Source of the DNA: Platycnemis pennipes
Taxonomy: Eukaryota > Arthropoda > Insecta > Odonata > Platycnemididae
Assembly (NCBI GenBank): GCA_933228895.1
Contig: OW121851.1
Coordinates: forward strand, 125,783,624-125,847,623
Length of the DNA: 64,000 bases
Direction: 5' to 3'
Shown piece by piece: positions 47,525-59,254 of this stretch. Below the pieces are notes generated by a model. That model saw nothing but the letters and a program-made list of their open reading frames with translations, was not told the DNA's origin and searched no databases. The position numbers and the translations under genes are program-made. How positions within the stretch are numbered: the first letter of the stretch is position 1; every line of letters begins with the position of its first letter.

Positions 47525-48068
47525 TAGGGTGGGCCGAAAAAAGGTTTTTTTTCCGGATCAAATTTGCCCTATGCGGGAAAGTTGTGTACTGATATCAGGA
47601 TCTCGCATGCAAAATTTTTTCGAAATCGGATAATATTAACCACTGCCGCCCGAGCTCTAAAGTTTAAAATTTTGCGAAAATTCAGGCGGAAATGGGAAAC
47701 AAACGGTTATGGAGAATAATTTGTTGCGAATAATGGAATATTGGTAAATATCAACGATAGATACATGTTTTTAAATTACAACACTGAAATGTGAAGTTTA
47801 TTTGACGAAATCTATGGTATATACGATGCCTAAGAATAAACAGCTAATTTAGAGTGTAGGCAACCCGCACAACGACATAATTTTTTACACGCTCCAAGCA
47901 TCACTTCAAATAGATCACTTTTGGGAGCCGTATTTTGGATAAATTAATATTTTTTCGAATGCACTTCCTTTATAAATGTATCATGCTTCATTTGGGTATA
48001 GATAATACATTAAAACAGACGAAAAAGCGGTACGTTTTGAAACTAACTTAAATTGTGGCGAAGAATCA
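47525..48068 (+). repeat. Left terminal inverted repeat of the 3.7-kb transposon
   Basis: Paired with 50,684-51,227 in inverted orientation. Transposase binding sites would lie here. It includes a homopolymer-containing end (GGTTTTTTTTCCGG). Confidence 0.85.
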
Positions 48069-48069
48069 C

Positions 48070-48915
48070 GGCCTGGTATTCATCACAAAGGTGATTAAAA
48101 CATTTAATTTCCTCGGTATATACTGTAATATCCAATAATTGGTTCTTGCTCCCGTGAGCTACAGATATTCTTCGCAAATCCAGCGAATTCGTGTGTCGTA
48201 AATGCCTGTGAATTAGATTGCAAAAGGAGTGGGTGTTCACTCGGAGACAAAGCGGGATGCGCGCTGGGAAAGATACTACGAATCAGACATTTTAATACAC
48301 TAGTGGAGTCCAAACTTTCTTTTGTTAAAAAAGGCTGATATAGCTACGATCTACTCATCAGAAGATAGTAGCTTTTTCTAAGAACTTTGATAAATTGTGG
48401 TGGTTCACTGTAGGAAATGATTTATCTCTGTGTACGGCATATACGTGCTCCTCCAACCGGCACTTCCTTGGAAAACCGGGAGTTAACTAGTCCCTAAGCG
48501 ATAGTAGGTACAGCTAGTTCGACGTGAGTCAGGTATGATAAAGATAGCCAGTGGTAGAGCTAAGGAAAGTATGAATGAGACGGAGGACGGAGGTTATCCT
48601 TATCTGGCCCCAGCGATGAGTTGATCGTGAATACTTCGGTGATAAAATGGCATAGAATTCTCATACAAGACATATTCCATTCTAAACCCCTATAACTGAT
48701 GTTAAACTCCTTCATCTCATGCTGTTACTATCGTAACTCATTAACTCACCATATTCGTTGCAATATTTTATTTTCCTTGGGGATTCCCATCCGTTGTCGG
48801 ACAAGATGCGTATTTCACTTCATAAGCTTGAGGTAGTCAGTCAGTTGGTATTCATTGCTGTGAGTGAATAACTACATTGTGCAGCGTACTGTGGTTTCGG
48901 TTGCAAGAAGATTAA
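48070..48915. other. Left inner region of the transposon
   Basis: No recognisable protein on plus. Two overlapping minus-strand frames of 65-69 codons (48,043-48,313) have no family I know. Could be 5' UTR, promoter or an intron of the transposase gene. Confidence 0.35.
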
Positions 48916-48919
48916 AGCA

Positions 48920-50460
48920 ATGGCAAAAATACAGAAAAAGCTTGAAAGGTGTGGATAGGAGTGCCTGATATTTGGTGCACCTTAAAGTTCGCGGGTAATG
49001 TTTTGCCTTCTTATGAGGAGATGATGAAAATGTATTTGTACTCTCGGTACATTCAAGAAGAAAGAGGAAATACCGATACATCTGTGCCGGGAATCGCGGA
49101 GACGGTGGATTATGCCATTGAAGACATTTGGAATAGATCCTCTATACCAGTTGTCGGACATAAGCAAATTGTGAGACGAATTATTCAATACTATGGAAAA
49201 TACAGCAATAATCTTCGATCTGTCAACAAGAAGACTTTCGTTGATCTGAAGCAAGACTTTCCTCGTCACGCGTATCAGCTGTTTGATGTTGCGGCATGTA
49301 AATTCTCTAGTGGAACTGATTGTGCTTGTGATAATACCACCAAACTGCCATTTTTAGAACGTGTATTCCTTCAGGACCAGAGAAGTGATAGAAAACTGAA
49401 TATCAATGCCATTGAGGTCCAGGAAACTAAAAAGAGGGAGAGGAAATAAAATAGGTTAGAGAGAAAAAGATCATCAGAATGAGCCACACTAACTGAGGAA
49501 GAAGTTCGTGAGATTTGGAAAGACTCAAGTGAAGAAACGTCTGCAGATGAAGAATTACGCGACGCAAGTGATGCTGATGATTTTTTTGGAAAAAATGTTG
49601 GTGTAAATAATTTATATTTGTCTAGATTTGCGTCTGCCTGTGAAAGATTCTGTATATCGAAACGAACTGCTACAGCACTCGCATCCGCGCTTCTAGTTGA
49701 TATCGGGATGGTTTCTCAAGGAGACCACGTACTTTTTCAAGTGGAGAATGCCTGGAGAGTCTTTCAGCGAGAAGTCCGGGGAAAATGTTTCATTCCAGGT
49801 GGACCACTACAGCAATTCGTATTCTTCGATTTTATGTTTCAACCAAAACTCCTTCAAAAGAACAGATGACATTGGCAACTTCTGTGATGAAAGTATAAAC
49901 TCCTATGTGGTTCGCGATAAAATTAAGACCACAATGCACGGAAGGCCCGAAGAATATCATGAACATGATACATTTCATGAAATATATGGATCGAGACATC
50001 AAATTACGCCTTTACTCAATCACTCGGTGAAACGCTTTTTTTGCTCGCCCAGAGAATGTTCTGCTTGTAATGCTAGCGGAAGAGAGAAGACCGATCCGTG
50101 AAATGGCCGTCGAAAAAATATTAAAATCAGAAGAAGGAATTTAGGAAATTCGAACTTCCAACTATGAATTTTGATGCACAAGATTACGTCTACTTAGTTG
50201 ACTGGAAAACAATAGCGGTAACTCAACCACCTTTAATAGCTGATATCATAAGCAAAGATTTGGGAGATATTCTGAAGGAAGGGGCTTCGTTGAAAGTATT
50301 TGCATGCCACACACAAGCAGTTGAAGGGATGGTACAAATGATCACGGTGCCGTCAAAATCCGTGTGCAGTCCAGAAAGCAGGCATGAATGGGCATTATCA
50401 TGCATAAAAGGCCGAAAACTTCAACCAAAATTTGAAAATAAAGCACAGCATAAGGTATAA
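48920..50460 (+). pseudogene. Broken transposase-like gene of the 3.7-kb transposon
   Basis: Protein-like blocks follow one another on plus with frame changes. First (to 49,449): LPSYEEMMKMYLYSRYIQ, IEDIWNRSSIPVV, KQIVRRIIQYYGKYSNNL, LFDVAACK with CACD, and FLERVFLQDQRS. After a stop come LTEEEVREIWKDSSEETSAD and RFCISKRTATALASALL (49,490-49,720). Then, in another frame, FFARPENVLLVMLAEERRP and REMAVEKILKSEE (50,029-50,131), and finally FELPTMNFDAQDYVYLVDW, CHTQAVEGMVQMITV and SRHEW (50,150-50,460). From memory, this order occurs in uncharacterised arthropod and cnidarian transposon proteins. Those have a ~250-residue middle part with a CDGT..NTG-type motif between blocks two and three. That part is not visible here, so the gene is probably internally deleted as well as frameshifted. 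Confidence 0.65.
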
Positions 50461-50683
50461 TAAGAACGAGTGATAGGCAGATACCTAAAAACGTGCCCTA
50501 TGGAAGGGTGGTTTGGGAGGGAACGGGTGGAACTCGATAGTAGCCACCTCCTCGTGGTGAGTTCTGGGTAGTTTCTCCACGAAAATAGCAAAGAGCTACT
50601 TAAATAAATACTTGGTGATCAAGATGTACCTTTATCCTACCTTGATTAACTGATTTTTTTGTGATAATAGCTCAACATGCATA

Positions 50684-51227
50684 AAATTCTTCATCGTAAT
50701 TGAGGTTAGTTTAAAAAAATTTAACTTTACCTTCTGTTTTAATGTATTATCTATACCCAAATGAAGCATGAGACATTTATAAAGGAACTGCATTCGAAAA
50801 AATATTAATTTATCCAAAATACGGCTCCCAAAAGTGATCTATTTGAAGTGATGCTTGGAGCGTGTAAAAAATTATGTCGTTGTGCGGGTTGCCTACGCTC
50901 TAAATTAGCTGTTTATTCTTAGGCATCGTATATACCATAGATTTCGTCAAATAAACTTCACATTTCAGTGTTGTAATTTAAAAACATGTATCTATCGTTG
51001 ATATTTACCAATATTCCAATATTCGCAACAAATTATTCTCCATAACCGTTTGTTTCCCATTTCCGCCTGAATTTTCGCAAAATTTTAAACTTTAGAGCTC
51101 GGGCGGCAGTGGTTAATATTATCCGATTTCGAAAAAATTTTGCATGCGAGATCCTGATATCAGTACACAACTTTCCCGCATAGGGCAAATTTGATCCGGA
51201 AAAAAAACCTTTTTTCGGCCCACCCTA
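50684..51227 (-). repeat. Right terminal inverted repeat of the 3.7-kb transposon
   Basis: Inverted copy of 47,525-48,068. The two differences noticed in the outer part are near 51,015 (A/T) and 50,900 (C/T). Ends at CCCACCCTA followed by the target duplication. Confidence 0.85.
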
Positions 51228-51235
51228 ACCAACAA

Positions 51236-51995
51236 GTTAATGAATTTGTCGTGCAATTTTTGGATTTTGTTTCAGAATATTGATATGGCAACAAGCTATT
51301 ATTAACAAGTAACTTTTAGTAATATATATGCAGCGCAGAGAGCCTAATTTTTGTTCTCCATATTCAATGGATTGCACAATATTTTTGCGAGGGCAATATT
51401 TTATTTCGTGACCACGTTTTGAAAACTTTAAGAACGTCAAGTATTTCAGTATTTCCATCATATGTTAATGTTTCAAATTTCTCTTTACTTTATGATACCG
51501 CTCCTATATTCTTAGTTACTATACGCAGCCTCTTCTTTTTTCCGCCATTTTCTCTCAATTCTTTACACCCTCAAATGTACCTAATACAATTCCTTCCCCA
51601 ATGTCATTCCTCTTATTCGTTTGTACAGTCATGGCTCAAGAATGTGTATGGCACTTGATTTATCTTTGCTACTTACACACTCTTCAACAGTACCTCTCTT
51701 CAAGTCTCTTTTAAACCAAAGCAACCATATTCCACCGTTTCAAACTGAATCCCATTCAACCGCTTAAAATAGCAAGGCACTTTAGCATGTATTAACCCCT
51801 GCATTCGCAACAAAGGCTGATCTGATAAGGGAGGGTTAAGGCAATCAGATAATTATATAATTAAGATGATTAGTAAATCAGATTAGAAAACAATAATGTA
51901 TTTGTAACATACTAAAAGATTGATGTACTTAATAGATTTTTTGTTTGATAAATAATGTAAATTAGTGAATTAACGAATAGCGAAAGTAATAAATG
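51236..51995. other. AT-rich noncoding DNA, nothing recognised
   Basis: No signature seen. Confidence 0.45.
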
Positions 51996-52001
51996 AATGA
52001 G

Positions 52002-52049
52002 GAGCATTTGGAAAATGAGATCAAGAGTGATCTCATTTTCCTAATGCTC
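52002..52049. repeat. 48-bp hairpin
   Basis: Arms GAGCATTTGGAAAATGAGATCA and its inverted copy (one mismatch over 22 bp) around the 4-nt loop AGAG. Too small for a typical MITE; possibly a structured transcript or chance palindrome. Confidence 0.7.
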
Positions 52050-52054
52050 TTAAT

Positions 52055-53440
52055 TACGTTTTTCCTTGATTTTTAATACAGAAGAATTAACGTCCTCTCT
52101 GCATGGTTTGCTTAACTTAGATAGCGATTCTCTTACCATTTTTACAGTATTATGGCTGTATATCCTCTTCTACCGAAATGAGTCTTCATTTCTTTCCATC
52201 CGATTCGTTCTTAGTAATTTTGGTAAAATTCTGCATCTTCCATATCCTTCTATATATATATATATCAGAAATTCTATAATGTGGTATTTTTATTCGTTTA
52301 ATCTCTCGTTTGTTCGTTGGTTCGGCATCGTGATTTTCAGTCTTGTTCAGTCTTGAGGTAATTTTTTTATTTTTTTAAACTTTGACTGCTCCAATATTTT
52401 GTTGACGAAATAAGTTATTTCTTTGCAATTTACTATTGGATAACTTTTAATTTAGAAACGACCTTTGACAGTATCCTGTAGATTATGCAGCCGTTGACTG
52501 TTCTGAGCTCAACGCATTTGTGGCGAAGACATTGAAGATAAGGATGTCCATCGTCCTTCGCACTCGTTACGCTACGTATCGTCAATGGAAATTCGATTTC
52601 GCATCAGGTATTAAGAATAAACAAATAGTTGAATGATGACAGACTACAATAACATCTGCGTTGTCGTCGGAGAAAATAATTCGGATATTTTCGTAAAAGT
52701 TGTGCGTATCATCTCCACGATTATCTCTAAGGATAAAGATTAATGGTGTTTTGTTACATTAGTAGTCATTTTTTTCAAAAAGCCAACGTTGAGATATGTT
52801 GGCAGTAGGTTGATTCAGTCTCGGGTGCTGGCTTCTCATTTGAATGATAACATTTTCCAAGTCAAAACAGGCGTCGATCTCTGTTGTTGGCTGTTATCGG
52901 AATAGTAATGATCCAGCAGCAGAATACGGTAGCCTCGTTTTGGTCCAATAATAATGAGTGATTGATAATTTTCTCCTGATTGGAGTAGATTTTTATAGTG
53001 TCCCTAGTCTTCGCATTTCATTCTCTGAACGGTTCCTTCCATGCGCTATAATTCTCTATTCATTTCAGTTTTTCCTCTTGATTGCTTACCTAGCATTCAC
53101 AACTCAAAAACCGCTAGCAAGATTCCATCCTCCATAAGTTGGTACCTGTTTTATCCACCTATCAACTCTTCTCCTATTTTCTTTTTTTTCCTCTCCAACT
53201 ATATTCAATACAATAATCATTATATATATATTGCTTTTATTGACACACTTATAGGTAAGAACATTTACACTGCAAATAACCCTGATAGTGGCATTCCCAA
53301 TTGGAATGACTCTGAAAAAGATATGACCGATAATTTATCCACAATCAGTTTATAGTAATAGTATGTGATGCAGTACTTTTGTCGTTCGAATACATGTTAG
53401 AGATTTTTTTGCGTTTCTTTTCATGATTTATACATTTACT
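52055..53440. other. AT-rich noncoding DNA
   Basis: Short (TA)n tracts near 52,252 and 53,220. The 96- and 104-codon frames here have no known motifs. Confidence 0.45.
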
Positions 53441-53444
53441 TGAT

Positions 53445-53500
53445 ACCCTGAAAACCACTGCAAGAGTGTATGGCAGGACGTGAGCCATCACTAGACGGAT
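53445..53500 (-). mobile_element. Decayed LINE 3' tip
   Basis: TGATACCCTGAAAACCACTGCAAGAGTGTATGGCAGGACGTGA follows the terminal motif (CCCTGCAAGCCAC, GAGGGTGTGTGGCAGGGGGTGA) with several changes. Confidence 0.4.
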
Positions 53501-53504
53501 ATTT

Positions 53505-55720
53505 GGGTCGCTATTAAATAAGGCATGATATAGCTTGGATATTATAATTTATTTTTAATCATACAAGGCCATAACAACTCTAAGCATTGAACTTTTTGAA
53601 GAAAAGGTTTCTTGTGGAGACCCAGGAGATGTTTCGTATGTTACAGTCTATGATACATAATACACACGATACGCCTACGAGAGTGTGATTAATAAGATCA
53701 AACAATTCCAAAAAATAACTGGAGCTTCTGAGAATCACTCGCGGAGCCAAATTAGGGAAACGCTGCCCTAATATAATCTATATTTACTAATGGCATAGTG
53801 TAACGTAAGCCAACGACGTTGTTATACTACCATTATCAACCTCATTGTGGATATAAGTTGACAAATATCGGTCTATGTAGCGTAACACGTGAAAATGATG
53901 TCGACTCAACCGGTGATACTATAGGAATAATAATTTTCAAGCAGAAAAAATACAGTCATGCACAGCTCCAAAAGTTATGTGAGGTTTGTTTCGTTAATAA
54001 TTTCGGGTGGAATACCTGGTAAGGTATTCCATGCTGGTGATCGGAAGACGGCGAATATTAGTTCGACAATTATTTATTTAGTCAGTTTAGGCGAATACAT
54101 AACAGTGGTTTTAGAGCGTAGCCAATGCTTAATATTTTTTGGTGGCGTGGTTAATGACGTCTGTGATAGCTTTCAACCATAGCACGCCTGCTCCTGCTTG
54201 CGTTTTCGGTAAGCCCTAGATCTTCCCGCACTTTTCATTAGTTTTGACTTCTTGGTATGATTTTGTTTATCTTTCAAGCTGTTGACGTCGTATTTGCCAT
54301 AATTAAGCTTAACAGCGATATTTGTGATTCATAGTATTCGACAATAGTAGTAATTTGACACATTGTCACTTTCCACTACACACAATTTTCACAAAAGCAT
54401 TTTAATCTTGCAGATAGTCAATGAAATTGCATATATATCTCCACTTTCTGCTATTTCAACTCTCTTTCTTTGGTAAAATTATCATACTTTCATATATTAA
54501 ATCACAATTTAGCTTCAGCGTACAAAAATAATGTTTTTGCATTTACTGAAGCCAACTTGGCTTATTTCTTGTGTATTTTTTGCTATAATAAAGATAAAAT
54601 TTATCTTATCACTCGAAAAATACTTTGCTTCAAATTTCTCTAACTGTAGAAATGAATTAATGGCTTTCGAATAATGTTAAATAGTTGTGAGGGACAAGTT
54701 TTGTTCTCCCAACTCATACGTTTGTTGACCTCTGAATTGGTTATTTCGCCGAACAGAGATGATATGAAATCGTAAGTCTGGATTTGTGACAATGCAACAA
54801 AGCCCCTCTATCCTACCCTGTTTTTCTCGGATTCAGTGGCTGGTTAAATGCTCCCTTTTACTTTAAAACGAGCTGACAGTCACCCCAGTGTTCACTCCTT
54901 GAAATTTTAATGCTTTTGACGAGAGGACTCGTTGGTCTAAGCAAGCTCCTCATTGCCATCATTCCTTCCCGTTAAAACGCACGCAATATATTGTCAGGCG
55001 GTGGTACTCTCCTAAAGCCTCCTCCGCAGCTGATGACGTCTTGACATTTACACCTTTCTGCCTTTTATCTTCTTAAAAGCCATCCTAACCTGTCCAATGT
55101 CCATGCTAAATGTCATTACTTTATTCGTTATTAATTACATTCGTTTTTCTGATTCGTTAAAGTTGCTGAGGCTAACCTTAGTTTCCGCAACTTCATTAAA
55201 TGTATAGTTAAATGTGCATCTGTGCATGTGCTTTTGCAAGATAAATTAATAGGGTGTCATTTAACGAAATTGAGGAAAAAAGTTGCTGCCTCTAGATGTG
55301 GTTACTCCGAAGGGATTGCGATCACAGTCTTCCGCAGGACAGCAAGGCAGCCCATTGCTTGAGCCCTCTTCAGAGGGTATTAGCAGCTGTTGAGATGGGT
55401 CGATATTTGTTCATAGGTCAATCGCACATCTATAGTAGACGGGTATACCTTGATATTGGCAGAACTTTTAGAAAAAGAGGGATGGGTGAAGAGGAACCAG
55501 ATATTGGTATTTCCGTGCCATAAGCGTAAAGTGTCTCAGGGATGCCTGCTCAATATCTGAATGGTGGTGCAATAATCACGAAGTACCCTATTCAAAAGGG
55601 AATTCAATAACGGGCCGCGATTTGACGCGACTCCTTGCAATTAAGTCAACCCCTACGTGTCGCACCAACCAGATCCCCTTTGTCATTAAAAGTGCATCAA
55701 TTTGATAGTGAAACATAACA
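53505..55720. other. AT-rich noncoding DNA, nothing recognised
   Basis: Two overlapping plus-strand frames at 53,819-54,182 and one at 55,296-55,523 were examined; none resembles a known protein. Confidence 0.4.
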
Positions 55721-55724
55721 TTGA

Positions 55725-56265
55725 ATTATTCATTTGAAATTAGTTCCCTGGTGTAATGCGTTATTATACTATTTAAAACGAAAATAACCTTGATCTTTTA
55801 TTTCAGGTGTGACCATAATTTTTTAAATAGTGCTGAATAAGCTAGTTCACGTCTTTAAGTCTCTGTGCATTCAGGTATAATTTGAGGATAAGATGGGGAG
55901 GATAATATCTTTTAAATTATCAGGGAAAATTTAGTAAAGACTTTGCAATGATGAAATGCATATATATCGCGCCAATCAGATATAGTTTGCCAATAAAACT
56001 GGATTAGTTTGAAAGTGATGAATTGATGTTTGATGTTTGATATTGATGAATTATTCCCTTTATTTGAAATTAGTTCTTGGCGTAAATCGTTCTTGCACAA
56101 TGTGAATATAGCCATAATATATTTTATTTTAGTATGACCATGTTTTTCTAAATATCGCAAAATAAGCTACTTCGCTTCTTTAAGCCACTGTACATTCAAG
56201 TGTAATTTAAGAATATGATGGGAAGAATAATATCTGTTAAATAATTAGGGAATAATTTATAGCAT
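55725..56265 (+). repeat. Diverged tandem duplication, ~210-bp unit x2
   Basis: Unit 1 (about 55,730-55,940) and unit 2 (about 56,058-56,265) share in order TTGAAATTAGTTC, TTATTTTAG/TTATTTCAG, GACCATAATTTTT/GACCATGTTTTTC, AATAAGCTA, TCTTTAAG, GCATTCAGGTATAATTT/ACATTCAAGTGTAATTT and GATGGG-AGAATAATATCT. About 120 bp of less similar DNA separates them. Confidence 0.7.
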
Positions 56266-56269
56266 GCAT

Positions 56270-57230
56270 GCCAAATATGGGGAAAATCGTGTTTATTTTT
56301 CTGTGCAACTTGGTGTTAAAAGCTTTTCACATTTCAGTCATTTTGACCAGACAATCTCCGATTATAATCAAACGCATCACACAAAGCAATTGACCTCAAC
56401 TCTAGCAGTGCGACCTAACGGATGCGAATATCTTAGAAAACTACATACCTAGTAAGAAGCAGCCAAGAATGGGTACATTTCACGCACTGTAAGACCACCC
56501 ACCTCCAAGTTGGTTGGATACGATAGCTCATATTAGTCCACTCATCCTTCACCTCGCGAACACGTGACTACTTGGCACTGTCTCTCTGACTTTACCCACT
56601 CAAGAAGATATCGCTAAGCTCTTCCTGAGCGGAGACGTATTTCGCATTGTACCTGTATGAATTATAATCAGTTTGTTGTTTTGAATGCTGGATAAATCTC
56701 CTTCCTTCATAATAAAAGGTTTTTTTAAGAATATTCTGCAATCATTTTATAGTCTTCTACATTTTATGACTGGGCAGGTAATAAAGATAAATTTGGAAAT
56801 GTAGACCCTAAGATGGACAACGTTAAATGTCTTTTTTTCATGTTCAATAAGAGACAATAGGATATGCTAATAATGCTAACGTCATTGCTGTGGAGGCGTA
56901 TATCATGACGGAACTAAACTTATTTTTCATGTCCTAATTAGATTCTTGTACCGACATAGTGTATAAGAGTTATTATTTCAGGTAATTCCTGTTATGCTCG
57001 ATATGTTTAAAAAAATATATGTTGAAATTTTTGGCCTTTTCAAGTTTGATTTCCGCGGCATTCCTGCAGGATGATAGTTTGATGCAAGAGGTGATATTGC
57101 ATATGAGTCTCCTACAATTCCTACTTATATTAATTTGACTTCAACAGCAAGGGCAGTTTAAAATTAGCGTTAAATATGATGGTGTGCGTTAGGACAGTGC
57201 ATGCTTTGCGCTGAATCACCTCATACATTT
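56270..57230. other. AT-rich noncoding DNA, nothing recognised
   Basis: No signature seen. Confidence 0.45.
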
Positions 57231-57231
57231 T

Positions 57232-57805
57232 AACGTGTGCAGCGAAGATCGGCAAAATTTGTAAAGGGACGGTACGATAACCTTACTAGCGTAACCAGTC
57301 TATTAAATGAATTAAATTGGGAATCATTGTCAGATTGCAGGTTGAAATTTTTGACTTAATCTCTTTAACAAATTTCAAGACCATATTTTCAGTGATGATG
57401 TTAAAAATGTTTTGCAAACCCCAACTTACTATGGTAGACTGGACCAGAATCACAAAATTAGAGAAATTGATTGCCGACCTGATAGATTCAAAATTTCATT
57501 TTTTCCTGGTACTTTTAGGGACATGAATGACGGCAAATATATCCAATACGAGTGTGGCAATGGATAACATTGGTATCTGCATGTTGGTATAAGGACTTGA
57601 AGCTAACTTAACTAACAGCATGTTTTTGCATGTTTCCTTAGCTATTTTTATCTTTTTTTAAATAGTGAAGTTATGAAAAGTATATAAATACTAATCATTT
57701 TTTATGCATGATATGTAGTGGATATTTGGTGAGAATTCAACCCCTGCCACATACCTTTATGTTGCCTTGCAGGGTATTATGTTGATGTAGATAGATACCC
57801 ATGCT
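57232..57805 (+). mobile_element. CR1/Jockey-like LINE 3' end (same family as 5.5 kb)
   Basis: Allowing frameshifts, the plus strand encodes FVKGRYD, TSLLNELNWESLSD, FSDDVKNVLQTPTYYGRLD, REIDCRPDRFKISFFPGTFRD and GKYIQYE. These are nearly the same residues as the minus-strand copy at 5,704-6,021. The 3' UTR with GCATGATATGTAGTGG and CCTGCCACATA...TTGCAGGGTATTATGTTGATGTAGATAGAT ends at about 57,800. The long open frame at 57,317-57,526 is in a wrong frame. Confidence 0.75.
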
Positions 57806-57849
57806 GAGACTTGCAGGAATCGTTTGTCAGTTAGTCAATCGGGGGTTGG

Positions 57850-58148
57850 GATTGATCCTTTTCAGCATTAATGAAAAGGTTGGCAACTGGATGGAGGTAG
57901 GATTATTCCAGATAACGTAGGAATAATGGAGAGAAACTCGAGTTTGCATAAACCTGCTCTTGTCTAAAGCTGCGAGGGTGCCTACGGGTTAATGTCCCAT
58001 CCTTCGGATAGAGTGCTGAGGATGAAGTTCACTCCTCACAACCCTGGAGTAGGGATCGGTATACCAATGAAAAATCTCTGCCACTGATAGAATTTAAACC
58101 CGAGCCCGCGGAATCGAAGTCCAATAACCTAGCCACCACACCAACCTT
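57850..58148 (-). mobile_element. tRNA-derived SINE, near full length
   Basis: The minus strand begins AAGGTTGGTGTGGTGGCTAGGTT (A-box region, 58,126-58,148), then the B box GGGTTTAAATTCT (58,089-58,101), then CAGTGGCAGAGATTTTTCATTGG and TATACCGATCCC. A ~200-bp tail region with CCGTAGGCACCCTCGCAGC follows. It shares its body with the copies at 40.3 and 60.3 kb. Confidence 0.7.
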
Positions 58149-58149
58149 A

Positions 58150-59105
58150 TATCCTTTCAGGGTATTGTCTATCTGCTAGCGCTTCAATACAAATGTGAAG
58201 GACGGCTTGGATGGGTTACCTTGAATGATTCAATAAAGTAAAATAGAAAGGGATAAGATGTCAAGGGTTTCCTATTGGGCGTCCCCTTCCCACACATCCC
58301 AGGGCCGGGGCTCTACAATCGCGTGACACATGTAAGACTCCTTTCAATCCGCGGATAGGTCAGGCGAGACAAAGGACATCTTGCTGAGGTGAGGAGGCGT
58401 ACCCTAAGCCCTTTGAAAACCCCAGGAGGTAGCCGGGGGGAGGGGCTAGGATTGACACGTGAGGTACACACAATGGGAGGCATCGATTATTATGTCTGAC
58501 CCTTCTCCTCATATCATTCTCCTCCCTCCTATCTCAGCCCGATCAATTGTGCTGAGTAGACACGATGAACCCTTAGTATTCCTCTCGTGATATATATTGC
58601 AAAAGGTCTCAACCGATAGTACGAGTACTTTTAATGATACTGGAAAAAGTTTTCATGGCATGTGAATAAGAAATAAAACTTTGCGTCTAGGCACTTAATT
58701 TGTGGAATCTTTCCATAAAGAATAAAAAAGAGACTGCTTCTTTTTCAGTTCCACGGGGTAATTATGTGTAAAAGCGGTTTCGGCCGGTTGTACACAAAAC
58801 TCTCAAAGAAGCAGTTTGTTTTATTTGTTGCGTGAATAAGAATTCAGGGATCTTTTGGCCACAAAAAAATAATAAATATAAACAAAAATATCATTATTCT
58901 TATATTTCATATAAACCTTAAGTAAGCGAAATTTATCATAAAACCTTCTTAGGGAAGTGCCTCTTCTTGGTATCAGTATTATTAATTGGTGGTATAGTGG
59001 TATCTATATTATCAATTGGTGGTTTTCCTTTTATTCTTGGCGTTACGCGCGTGGGAAGAATATGATAATCCCTGATATGTTGTTGCATGAGTAGTGGAGA
59101 AATTA
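58150..59105. other. Noncoding DNA, GC-richer at 58.27-58.45 kb
   Basis: A short imperfect tandem (TTATTAATTGGTGGT / TTATCAATTGGTGGT) lies at 58,978-59,021. No gene recognised. Confidence 0.45.
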
Positions 59106-59109
59106 GGTT

Positions 59110-59252
59110 TTATGGATATCCCAACTCCTTGGGGTATGAGCTAATATAATCCTAATCGAAATCCCAAGTTCGATATCCATGCCATGGGCGGAATACGAAA
59201 CCATGACCTTCAAGTTGCATGTCCGGTACTTTACCAGCCTGACTAACTCGAA
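59110..59252 (-). mobile_element. tRNA-derived SINE
   Basis: On minus: TCAGGCTGGTAAAGTACCGGACATGC (A-box region), then GGTCATGG and the B-box-like GGTTTCGTATTCC (59,190-59,202), then CCATGGCATGGATATCG. It resembles the 22.7-kb copy. Confidence 0.55.
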
Positions 59253-59254
59253 TA

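Larger units (their letters stand above)
47525..51227. mobile_element. 3.7-kb DNA transposon, long inverted repeats, 8-bp duplication
   Basis: Terminal inverted repeats begin TAGGGTGGGCCG at both ends and extend ~544 bp (47,525-48,068 and 50,684-51,227). The outer ~440 bp differ at about two positions by eye; the inner ~100 bp are clearly more diverged. The exact 8-bp repeat ACCAACAA lies outside both ends (47,517-47,524 and 51,228-51,235), which fixes the borders and shows cut-and-paste insertion. The first bases (T-A-G-G-G) fit the loose hAT end rule, and an 8-bp duplication also occurs in hAT, P and some other superfamilies. Half-kilobase repeats are unusual for hAT. The inside carries a broken transposase-like gene. 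I cannot assign the superfamily from sequence alone. Confidence 0.85.
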
